64,000 bases of DNA from Malaya genurostris. Taxonomy: Eukaryota > Arthropoda > Insecta > Diptera > Culicidae. Positions 54,901 through 64,000 of this stretch are shown piece by piece. Position 1 is the stretch's first letter. Each line of letters opens with the position of its first letter. The stretch spans positions 105,421,128 through 105,485,127 of the forward strand of contig NC_080571.1 of assembly GCF_030247185.1 (NCBI RefSeq). The letters run 5' to 3'. The notes below the pieces were generated by a model. The model did no database searches, had not been told where the DNA came from, and saw only the letters and a list, made by a program, of their open reading frames with translations. Made by a program: the position numbers and the translations under genes.

Positions 54901-57900
54901 TGATGATTTTTCAACAGAGTCATCATCACCATCATCAGACATGTCTTCGCAATCCGTGAGTGCATTACTAGTGTCGACAAAGACTTGCAGTGAACTAGTC
55001 ACCGGTGCCACCGATGAGATGTGTGACGTAGTTTTTGGTTTCTCTCCTTTACAATCCGATTGAGTAGTTTCGTCCGTGTACCCTTGATCTAGGAAGTCGT
55101 CCAGAACGATATCCGCCTCCTTGGCCGATTTCCCTTCGCCATCATCGTCATAATCGTCCGAGTCGGTACAGTCCTCTACGTCTGTAACGGACCCATTGAC
55201 AGTTGGTTTTATGACTTCGATCATAGAATTCTTGTTTTTCGTATTTTTCCGAAAGCGAACTGTATCCTGTTCCATGATTAAATCTTCTGTGTCGGTGTGA
55301 GCCTCGTTGATGCTCAGATTAGCAACATCTTCGATCTCGTCGTCGGAACATTCCGTTGTGATGGCGATGGTCGGTATGCCTGACATGACGTACACAAAAA
55401 TCGTCTTGTTTTGCTCTCGTTGTTTCGACCTGTACCAATCGAATCGTAATTGTGAAAAAATAAATGAATAAACAAAATACAATGATAAGGCGAAATCAAA
55501 CTGAATATTTAGAAGGTGTAATTGAATAAAACGGCATTGCAAGGCAAATAAGGCATGTATCGACAATAAATGAATAATGTTCTGAATAAAACATCGATTA
55601 TACCATATGATTTTAGTATGTCGCTAGGTATTAAGGTATTACTGCTAACGTAAAAAGAGAATTATCTGACTACTAGACTTTTCTCCGCTTCAGCTTTCTT
55701 CTGAATTCGGTACACTTTGTTTTACCCCGTCACTATATCCTTACAATTATTTCTCTTCTTGGAGTGTTCAAGTGCTAATAATCAGATAACACAATTATCA
55801 CTTTATGGCCAATAGTATGGACATAATACTGCTATAGGCAGGACCATGAACGCAAACTGTGCGGCAAGTAGTGTAAACGCAAAGCAAGAAATTTGGAAAT
55901 TGAATTAAGCTCTCTTTCAAATGCTGCTCCCAAATTAAGGTTCAAAATGGCGGACGAAAACGGTGGATGCATATAGCGGGATATGCACGAAAAATCTTAT
56001 TCAAGGGACGTCTCTATAATAGTATTATGTCGTTATAATTTGAGTGTGTCTGTAGATTTTTTTTGCTTAGATTTGCGAGCAGGAGTAGAAACATTTACCT
56101 GTAAACAGGGAACTATCGTAATCAAACTTATACTTCAGACGAGGCGGCGTAGACGCACGGAAGTCAAGTATCGGTGAGATGCGACTTTCCATCACGATCC
56201 CATCTAGTGATGCTACTGTGCGACGATCGGCATGTAACGCCTGATAGATCTCGTCGTCACCATCGGGCAGGACTTCCGGCGGGGTACCGGTTCGCACCCA
56301 AATGTCCGATTTACGATACCTTTGCTCGCTCACAATTTGGGCCTGTTTACGAGTCGTGGTGCTCGTAGACGATGTCGTAGTGTACGCTTTAGGTGACGCT
56401 GGACTTCCGGAACGTTTGCGTTTGCCGAGCACATCACTTTCATGCTCGGATGATGATGACGGTAGCGCGATTGAGTCAGACAAACTGGAGTCAGTGGTCA
56501 AGTCAATGTCATTGTAACGGTACTCGTTTATCTTGCGTATCAGTTCGTTCGATGTAGATGGTTGTCGGTAGATCACTTCAATTGATTTGGACGAGTCAAT
56601 GGTACGTGTAAATACTTCACTTGTCAACACATTTGTACTGTTAGAGGAACTCTTATTGAGACGGCTCGGACTAGATGGCAACGAAGATGGAATTTCGGCG
56701 TGATCGAATGTGACGGCATCTTTGTACGAATAGTGCATAGCGGATTTGCACCGGTAGGTATCGTCTTGTTTCGAATCCCCGGACGTGTGTACTGTTTTCG
56801 TTACCCTGGGTGCAGTTTTGACAAAGCCAGTCGTTGCTGATGTTGTCGTTTGCACATCAGTGGTAAAGGCATCAGTGGACTTTGTGGTCGTTATGATTGT
56901 AATTTGCGTAGTTTTTTCTTCGGTATATTTATCAGTTTTTTTCACCTGAGTTTTGTCTAGTGTTGATTTTTGTAATTCTTTTGTCGGCGATCCCTTCGCA
57001 TTTTGAACCTTTACCGGAATCAAACTTTTATTGGTACGCTCTTTTGTGCTCTTGGAAGCGCTTACTGTAGTTTTTGTAGCTAAATTGGCTTGTTCTTTGT
57101 CGGCTTTCTTGACGGTTTGCTTTTGTTTATCGTCCAGTTCTGTGGATAATTTGGAACGATGATATCGACTGGTACTGCTAGTTACAGTCGACGATGACGA
57201 TCTGCTCGGTCTATCGGAAGTTTTGGTAGGCTTAGTGCTTTGCACAACTGGCTTAGGCTCATGTTTTTTCACAGAACTGGAAGTAGCAGTATCAGTTTTG
57301 CTGGCGAGTTTTGTAGCTGGTGCATCCGATCTGCTACTGGAAGTTTCTCTTGATGGTCTGGTTTTTCTATCGGCTGACTGCGCTACAGTCGATGCTGAGC
57401 GGTAGGAAGACTTCGCCGGAGAAGAATTTGCTGATTCACTTTGTTTAAGTGGTTTTAATACCTTTTGGTCCCGGGACAGAGTGGATTGCATGTATCCGTG
57501 TGTTTTGGTGTTGGTGTAAGTGCGTGATACCGTCGTTGTTCGGGTAGTACTAGACGAATATTCCACACTTTTTGAACCAGATTTGATATCAATAGTTTTA
57601 CTGGATTGTTTGGAAATGCCGACAAGCGGTTGTCTTTGTAAACTAATCTTTGTCACAGTTGCTTTGGTTTTGGGCTTTTTCTTTTCCTGAGTTAATTCTT
57701 TCTTATCCACATTGAATTTCTCGTTCAACTTTGTTGGCTTATCTTCTTTTTCTATTTTACTTGTTAATACAATCTCTTTCTCTTGAATATCAATTTTTTC
57801 ATCTTGCTTTTGTTGTTCGAAAAGTGGCTCCTTCTGTTTCAAGGCATTCTCGTAATTTGTACTGTCAATAATTGACTCCACATAGGATACACTTTCTGTG

Positions 57901-60900
57901 TATTCGGTGATATCACTCTGCGGTGATGCCGATTCATGACGTGGATCTATCGACATCAACTTGCAGGACTTCATCTGTTTTGTTCCTTGAATTTCATCTG
58001 TTTTTACTCGATCTTCTCGCGTTTTTGGTGATTCTGTCATTCCATCATGGCTATCAGATTCCGTATCGTACGGTAAATAATGCTTCATGTTAAAATCGGC
58101 TGAAAAATCAGACGCAGCATTGTCACTCAACGAAATCGATCGTTCATATTCGGTCTGTACGTCTTGTCGAAGAGATCCACCGGTGTATATCATTTTCTCT
58201 GCGTGTTTGTATGAATCTATTGTTTCACTTGCGGTTGTTGTGCATGAAATACATGAACCAGGAGATTGTCCCTCTAGTTTCACTTCATCTGGTTTACTGC
58301 TTACAGGTGTAACTTTCAAAAAATCACCAAAGCCGTCTCCTGCCATGAGCTCAAGTGAAGACGAATCAATTCGTTCACTAACATAGGTCATAGATGATGT
58401 TGTGAAATCCGTAAGTAACGGAGAATCGTCGTCATATACCGATCCTTCAACTGCAGAAAATGAACTCTTTCTAGTGTCTTCCTGGCGTGTTTCTTCTTTT
58501 CTCAGATCTTCCGGAATATCTGATCGCTCAGATGGTCCGTAAAAATCAGATTTATCAACTCGTTCTGTATCTGGATATTGTCTTTTGCTGACATCAAAAG
58601 TGTATCCTGATTTTTGCGCTACTTCTTGAAGCTCTGCAGAGACTTTCTGGAGCACATGATCCGTGGACTTAGAAAATTTTTCAACTTCTCTGATCAATTT
58701 CAATTCAAATGAGTCATTCTGCTTTTTCTGATCCAAATTTGCATGCTTTTCAGAAACATTGCTGAGCATTGTTTTAAAAGCGTCACATTTGATTGCATCT
58801 GACTTTATAACTGGAGAAACTGGTTCCTCAACATTTAATGGTTTGGATTCGACAACTGGAGAGGCTTCTATCTTTTCGTGTAGTTTCTCGACGTGTTTAA
58901 TTTCAATCGTAATTTCGTCTTTAATTTCCTCAGTTTCTGCTTCTTCAATTGCAATTTCAGTCACAGGAAAAACTGGTTTCTCAGCTTCATCTGGTTTGGA
59001 TTCAACAACTGAAGAGACTAGTTTCGTTTCGTGAATTTCTTCATAGTGTTTGGTGTCAGTCGTAATTGGTTCTTTAACTCTCTTAGTTTTAGTTTCTTCA
59101 TTTGCGATTTCAGTAACAGAAGAATCTGGTTTCTCAGTTTCATCTGGTTTGGATTCGACAACTGGAGAGACTGCGTTCTTTTCATGTAGTTCTTCGACGT
59201 GTTTGGTCTCAGTCGTAATTTCGTCTTTAGCTTCCTCAGTTCCTGCTTCTTCAGTTGTGATTTCAGTCACAGGAGAAACTGGTTTCTCAGCTTCATCTGG
59301 TTTGGATTCGACAACTGGAAAGACTGCTTTCTTTTCACATAGTTTTTCGACGTGTTTGGTTTCAGTCGTAATTTCGTCTTTATCTTCCTCAGTTTCTGCT
59401 TCTTTGGTTGCAATTTCAGTCACAGGAGAAACTGGTTTCTTAGCTTCATCTGGTTTAGATTCGACAACTGGAGAGACTGTTTTCTTTTCATGTAGTTCTT
59501 CGACGTATTTGGTCTCAGTCATAATTTCGTCTTTAGCTTCCTTAGTTTCTGCTTCCTCAGTTGCGATTTCAGTCACAGGAGAAACTGGTTTTTCAGCTTC
59601 ATTTGGCGTGGATTCGACAACTGGAGAGACTGCTTTCTTTTCATGTAGTTCTTCGACGTGTTTGGTTTCAGTCGTTATCTCGTCTTTAGCTTCCTCAATT
59701 TCTGCTTCTTCAGTTGCGATTCCAGTCACAGAAGAAACTGTTTTCTCAGTTTCATGTGGTTTGGATTCGACAACTGGAGAGACTGCTTTCTTTTCATGTA
59801 GTTCTTCGACGTGTTTGGTCTCAGTCGTAATTTCGTCTTTAGCTTCCTCAGTTTCTGCTTCTTCAGTTGTGATTTCAGTCACAGGAGAAACTGGTTTTTC
59901 AGCTTCATTTGGCTTGGATTCGACAACTGGAGAGACTGCTTTCTTTTCATGTAGTTCTTCGACGTGTTTGGTTTCAGTCGTAATTTCGTCTTTAGCTTCC
60001 TCAATTTCTGCTTCTTCAGTTGCGATTCCAGTCACAGAAGAAACTGTTTTCTCAGTTTCATGTGGTTTGGATTCGACAACTGGAGAGACTGCTTTCTTTT
60101 CATGTAGTTCTTCGACGTGTTTGGTCTCAGTCGTAATTTCGTCTTTAGCTTCCTCAGTTTCTGCTTCTTCAGTTGTGATTTCAGTCACAGGAGAAACTGG
60201 TTTCTCAGCTTCATCTGGTTTGGATTCGATAACTGGAAAGACTGCTTTCTTTTCACATAGTTTTTCGACGTGTTTGGTTTCAGTCGTAATTTCGTCTTTA
60301 TCTTCCTCAGTTTCTGCTTCTTTGGTTGCAATTTCAGTCACAGGAGAAACTGGTTTCTTAGCTTCATCTGGTTTAGATTCGACAACTGGAGAGACTGTTT
60401 TCTTTTCATATAGTTCTTCGACGTATTTGGTCTCAGTCATAATTTCGTCTTTAGCTTCCTTAGTTTCTGCTTCCTCAGTTGCGATTTCAGTCACAGGAGA
60501 AACTGGTTTTTCAGTTTCATGTGGTTTGGATTCGACAACTGGAGAGACTGCTTTCTTTTCATGTAGTTTTCCGACGTGTTTGGTCTCAGTCGTAATTTCG
60601 TCTTTAGCTTCCTTTGTTTTTGATTCTTCAGTTGCAATTTCTGTCACAGTAGAAACTGGTTTCTCAGCTTTATCTGGTTTGGATTCGACAAATGGAGGGC
60701 CTTCTATCTTTTCTTGTATTTCTTCGACGTATTTGGTCTCAGTTAAAATTTCGTATTTAGCGTCCTCAGTTTCGTGTTCTGCAGTTGCAATTTCAGTCAC
60801 AGCAGAAGCTGGTTTCTCAGCTTCATCTGGTTTAGATTCGAAAACTAGAGAGACTGCTTTCTCTTCATGTAGTTCTTCGACGTGTTTAGGTTCAGTCATA

Positions 60901-63900
60901 ATTTCGTCTTTAGGTTCCTCAGTTTCTGCTTCTTTAGTTGCGATTTCAGTCACAGGAGAAACTGGTTTCTCAGCTTCATCTGGTTTGGATTCGACAACTG
61001 GAGATACTGCTTTCTTTTCATGCAGTTCTTCGACGTGTTTGGGTTCAGTCATAATTTCGTCTTTAGGTTCCTCAGTTTCTGCTGCTACAGATGGGATTTC
61101 AGTCGCAGGAGAAACTGGTTTCTCAGCTTCATCTGATTTGGATTCGACAACGGGAGAGACTGCTTTCTTTTCATGTAGTTCTTCGACGTGTTTGGTCTCA
61201 GTCGTAATTTCGTCTTTAGCTTTCTCAGTTTCTGCTTCTTCAGTTGCAATTTCAGTCACAGAAGAAACTGGTTTCTCAGCTTCAGCTGGTTTGGATTCGA
61301 CAACTGGAGAGACAGCTCTCTTTTCATGTAGTTCTTTGACGTGTTTGGGTTCAGTCATAATTTCGTCTTTAGGTTCCTCAGTTTCTGCTTCTTTAGTTGC
61401 GATTTCAGTCCCAGGAGAAACTGGTTTCTCAGCTTTATCTGGTTTGGATTCGACAACTGGAGAGACTGCTTTCTTTTCATGTAGTTCTTCGACGTGTTTG
61501 GTCTCAGTCGTAATTTCATCTCTAGTTTCCTCAGTTTCTGTTTCTTCAGTTGCGATTTCAGTCAGAGGAGAAACTGGTTTCTCAGCTTCATCTGGTTTGG
61601 ATTCTACAGCTGGAGAGACTGCTTTCTTTTCATGTAGTTCTTCGACGTGGTTGGTCTCTGTCGTAATTTCGTCTTTAGCTTCCTCAGTTTCTGTTTCTTC
61701 AGTTGCGATTTCAGTCACAGGAGAAACTGGTTTCTCAGCTTTTTCTGGTTTGGATTCGACAACTGGAGAGACTGCTTTCTTTTCATGTAGTTCTTCGACG
61801 TGGTTGGTCTCTGTCGTAATTTCGTCTTTAGCTTCCTCAGTTTCTGCTTCTTCAGTTGCAATTTCAGTCACAGGAGAAACTGGTTTCTCAGCTTTTTCTG
61901 GTTTGGATTCGACAACTGGAGAGACTGCTTTCTTTTCATGTAGTTCTTCGACGTGTTTGGTCTCTGTCGTAATTTCGTCTTTAGCTTCCTCAGTTTCTGC
62001 TTCTTCAGTTGCAATTTCAGTCACAGGAGAAACTGGTTTCTTATCTTTTTCTGGTTTGGATTCGACAACTGGGGAGACTGCTTTCTTCTCATGTAGTTCT
62101 TCGACGTGTTTGGTCTCAGTCGTAATATTGTCTTTAGTATCCTCAGTTTCCGTTTCTTCAGTTGCGACTTTAGTCACAGGAAAAACTGGTTTCTCGGCTT
62201 TTTCTGGTTTGGATTCGACAACTGGAGAGACTGCTTTCTTTTCATGTAGTTCTTCGACGTGTTTGGTCTCAGTCGTAATATTGTCTTTAGCTTCCTCAGT
62301 TTCAGCTTCTTCAGTAGCAATTTCAGTCACTGGAGAAACTGGTTTCTCAGCTTTTTCTGGTTTGGATTCGACAACTGGAGAAACTGCTTTCTTTTCATGT
62401 AGTTCTTCGACGTGTTTGGTCTCAGTCGTAGTTTCGTCTTTAGCTTTCTCAGTTTCAGCTTCTTCAGTAGCAATTTCAGTCACAGGAGAAACTGGTTTCT
62501 CAGCTTTTTCTGGTTCGGATTCGACAACTGGAGAGACTGCTTTCTTTTCATGTAGTTCTTCGACGTGTTTGGTCTCAGTCGTAATTTCGTCTTTAGCTTC
62601 CTCAGTTTCTGCTTCTTTAGTTGCAATTTCAGTTTCTGTTTCTTCAGTTGCGAATTCAGTCACAGGAGAAACTGGTTCCTTAGCTTTTTCTGGTTTGGAT
62701 TCGACAACTGGAGAGACTGCTTTCTTTTCATGTAGTTCTTCGACGTGTTTGGTCTCTGTCGTAGTTTCGTCTTTAGCTTCCTCAGTTTCTGCTTCTTCAG
62801 TTGCAATTTCAGTCACAGGAGAAACTGGTTTCTCAGCTTTATCTGATTTGGATTCGACAACTGGAGAGACTGCTTTCTTTTCATGTAGTTCTTCGACGTG
62901 TTTGGTCTCTGTCGTAATTTCGTCTTTAGCTTCCTCAGTTTCTGCTTCTTCAGTTGCAATTTCAGTCACAGGAGAAACTGGTTTCTCAGCTTTTTCTGGT
63001 TTGGATTCGACAACTAGAGAGACTGCTTTCTTTTCATGTAGTTCTTCGTCGTGTTTGGTCTCTGTCGTAATTTCGTCTTTAGCTTGCTCAGTTTCTGATT
63101 CTTCAGTTGCAATTTCAGTTTCTGTTTCTTCAGTTGCGATTTCAGTCACAGGAGAAACTGGTTTCTCAGCTTCATCTGGTTTGGATTCGAAAACTGGAGA
63201 GACTGCTTTCTTTTCATGTAGTTCTTCGACGTGTTTGGTCTCTGTCGTAGTTTCGTCTTTAGCTTCCTCAGTTTCTGCTTCTTCAGTTGCAATTTCAGTC
63301 ACAGGAGAAACTGGTTTCTCAGCTTTTTCTGGTTTGGATTCGACAACTGGAGAGACTGCTTTCTTTTCATGTAGTTCTTCGACGTGTTTGGTCTCAGTCG
63401 TAATTTCATCTCTAGTTTTCTCAGTTTCTGTTTCTTCAGTTGCGATTTCAGTCACAGGAGAAACTGGTTTCACAGCTTCATCTGGTTTGGATTCGACAAC
63501 TGGAGAGACTGCTTTCTTTTCATGTAGTTCTTCGACGTGTTTGGTCTCAGTCGTAATTTCGTCTTTAGCTTCCTCAGTTTCTGTTTCTTCAGTTGCGATT
63601 TCAGTCACAGGAGAAACTGGTTTCTCAGCTTTTTCTGGTTTGGATTCGACAACTGGAGAGAATGCTTTCCTTTCATGTAGTTCTTCGACGTGTTTGGTCT
63701 CAGTCGTAATTTCATCTCTAGTTTCCTCAGTTTCTGTTTCTTCAGTTGCGATTTCAGTCACAGGAGAAACTGGTTTCACAGCTTCATCTGGTTTGGAATC
63801 GACAACTGGAGAGACTGCTTTCTTTTCATGTAGTTTTCCGACGTGTTTGGTCTCAGTCGTAATTTCATCTCTTGTTTCCTCAGTTTCTGCTTCTTCAGTT

Positions 63901-64000
63901 GCAATTTCAATCACAGGAGAAACTGGTTTCTCAGCTTTTTCTGGTTTGGATTCGAACACTGGAGAGACTGCTTTCTTTTCATGTAATTCTTCGACGTGTT
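45913..64000 (-). CDS. Ank2: Giant ankyrin-like gene (Ankyrin-2 XL/L type), 3' half
   Basis: Coding exons on the minus strand: A 64000-56099 (continues past the window), B 55379-53227 (ends in a stop), microexon 52835-52791, C 52245-51622, D 51168-46303 and E 46001-45913 (stop). Every donor is phase 1 and every acceptor starts with two bases, so A can join B or the microexon without frame change. Two C-termini are predicted: A-B, and A-microexon-C-D-E. The products are long, acidic and unstructured, with Ser-Pro repeats. I link them to insect Ankyrin-2 from remembered tail motifs such as 'DDISMSSLQEFESLEQ' and 'PDYDLLAKRLASREHDDIS'. In flies the giant Ank2 isoforms organise axonal and synaptic microtubules. 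Ankyrin repeats, ZU5 and death domains are not in the window, so another giant cytoskeletal protein (e.g. MAP1B/Futsch-like) is not excluded. Confidence 0.65.
46303..51168 (-). CDS. Exon D: large acidic Ser/Thr-rich exon
   Basis: 1621 codons, open throughout, between acceptor cttatag and donor gttaga. After 'TDKHQQTEIIIPKPTPRLQS' comes a Ser/Thr/Ala run, then long acidic Ser-rich sequence. 'LLNNGYPLEESKRWVEMQLA' is followed by two related segments, 'DDISMSSLQEFESLEQVISL' and 'DDISLSSLKEFEGLESACLE', an internal duplication. Near the C-end are repeated 'SxDSIE' words (SIDSIEF, SRSDSIEQM, STDSIEMQ) and a short poly-Gln run. Exon E (46001-45913) adds 'DLTFDDAKESAKEKTQSVIS' and 'LEMKDFRK' before the TGA. 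Long plus-strand frames opposite this exon are shadows of its codon bias. Confidence 0.8.
51622..52835 (-). CDS. Microexon (45 nt) and exon C of the giant gene
   Basis: The microexon 52835-52791 (ttacag | ... | gttagt) encodes 14 full codons, 'DKQQEDKHTSASSE', with split codons at both ends. Exon C (52245-51622) encodes 'EEYLNLVQSEASNLVDSIL' through 'FGSSTPDHDLQ'. Its middle has 'QKERRAKKIDRHFARLSSDI' followed by a helical, coiled-coil-like part 'YDEAIEQIKDEVSMLQSEFS'. Exon C ends before gtagca; reading through would reach a stop at 51566. Phases fit A, microexon, C and D without a break. A 45-nt exon is a typical size for neuron-regulated microexons; regulation here is inferred only. Confidence 0.75.
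53227..55379 (-). CDS. Exon B: alternative terminal exon with TD-x-E-D motifs
   Basis: An uninterrupted 716-codon frame ending in TAA at 53227. The acceptor 'tttttgtgtacgtcatgtcag' puts the first two bases at 55379-55378, giving '...SLFTG|IPTIAITTECSDDEIED' when joined to exon A. An ATG just upstream (55387) is in frame but would be inside the intron. The peptide is very acidic and repeats a short motif, e.g. HTDTEDL, VTDVEDC, LTDCEDM, LTDVENL, TTDVEDF, LTDVEDM, ITDTEDL and NTDVEDL, about eleven times, often followed by SDD. Those are good casein-kinase-2-type sites. No folded domain is recognised. An AATAAA lies on the minus strand near 52921-52926, some 300 bp after the stop. Confidence 0.8.
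56099..64000 (-). CDS. Exon A: repeat array plus Ser/Thr/Lys-rich tail
   Basis: An open frame of at least 2634 codons with no interruption, running off the right end. The first part is the 51-residue repeat array. After it come a segment with 'SDIPEDLRKEETRQ' and 'SSMTYVSERIDSSSLELMAG', a basic Ser/Thr/Lys-rich stretch (about 57750-56700, e.g. 'SRSSSSTVTSSTSRYHRSK'), and a more conserved-looking end 'SIEVIYRQPSTSNELIRKIN', 'DIWVRTGTPPEVLPDGDDEI' and 'SPILDFRASTPPRLKYKF'. It ends at 56099 before donor gtaaatg; the few codons beyond are intronic. The basic Ser-rich part would suit microtubule binding, by analogy only. Confidence 0.85.
58807..64000 (-). repeat. Coding tandem array, ~34 copies of a 153-bp (51-aa) unit
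   Basis: The unit reads 'ETKHVEELHEKKAVSPVVES' then 'KPEKAEKPVSPVTEIATEE' and 'AETEEAKDEITT'. It has two Ser-Pro sites per unit, alternating KxEK/EE charge, and no Cys or Trp in most copies. About 34 copies are in the window and the array continues beyond it. Units near the right edge are most alike; units at the left end (58807-59150) are the most diverged, as expected for array edges. Higher-order duplication is visible: 59190-59590 recurs 918 bp (six units) away at 60108-60508, and 59750-59930 recurs 306 bp (two units) away. The frame is intact throughout, so selection keeps it open. Confidence 0.95.

Noticed and set aside
55314..55429. Alternative acceptor 'ggtacag' for exon B at 55429
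   Set aside because: Joined to exon A it gives a frame that stops near 55314. The acceptor ending at 55380 keeps the long frame in phase.
60882..61136. Plus-strand frame with Phe/Ser-rich repeats
   Set aside because: Exact antisense of the 153-bp coding repeat array; it exists only because of the repeat's base composition.
58807..64000. Tandem 153-bp units as satellite DNA or a CRISPR-like array
   Set aside because: The units are in one uninterrupted reading frame with codon-level variation, and there are no unique spacers. It is a coding repeat.

Overview
The window looks like nuclear DNA of a dipteran, most probably a mosquito (Culicidae). Genes are split by GT-AG introns. One intron is about 12.9 kb and packed with transposons. 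MITEs, hAT-like, mariner and non-LTR elements are abundant and nested, and the recognisable proteins (ABCB6/HMT-1, Tim13, Sbp2, a Gr43a-like gustatory receptor, a giant-ankyrin-like protein) are insect-like. The species call is an inference; nothing in the sequence fixes it.

Left part (1-13 kb): the 5' half of an ABCB6-type half-transporter lies on the minus strand (1813-3034) and continues beyond position 1 across an intron that holds a decayed non-LTR ORF1. Upstream of it is a field of small DNA transposons. Many are defined here by terminal inverted repeats plus exact target-site duplications (TSDs): a hairpin Tourist-like MITE, hAT-like elements with 8-bp TSDs, a TA-flanked MITE, and three copies of an unassigned TIR family with 7-bp TSDs. 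One of those three (10242-11777) carries a broken, intron-containing piece of the proteasome beta-7 (PSMB7) gene. This is a gene-capture ('Pack') element and the most interesting object in the window.

Middle (13-25 kb): a four-level nest of transposons (13249-15160) sits next to two convergent small genes, a LisH-domain CEP20/FGFR1OP-like protein (plus) and Tim13 (minus, three short exons). Then come a 1.05-kb hAT-like element, the SECIS-binding protein Sbp2, and a decayed Jockey-type reverse transcriptase split by a hAT-like MITE.

25-43 kb: a three-exon gustatory receptor whose first intron holds an internally deleted RNase-H-containing non-LTR element, a Jockey-type element and several MITEs. 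Beyond it a mariner of one subfamily contains a complete mariner of a second subfamily.

Right part (45.9-64 kb, minus strand): the 3' half of a giant neuronal-cytoskeleton-type gene, best matched from memory to Ankyrin-2 XL/L. The exon running off the right end holds about 34 copies of a 51-residue repeat rich in Ser-Pro. It can splice either to a terminal exon studded with TD-x-E-D motifs or, in the same phase, to a 45-nt microexon followed by three further coding exons. No ankyrin repeats, tRNAs, rRNAs or CRISPR arrays are visible.
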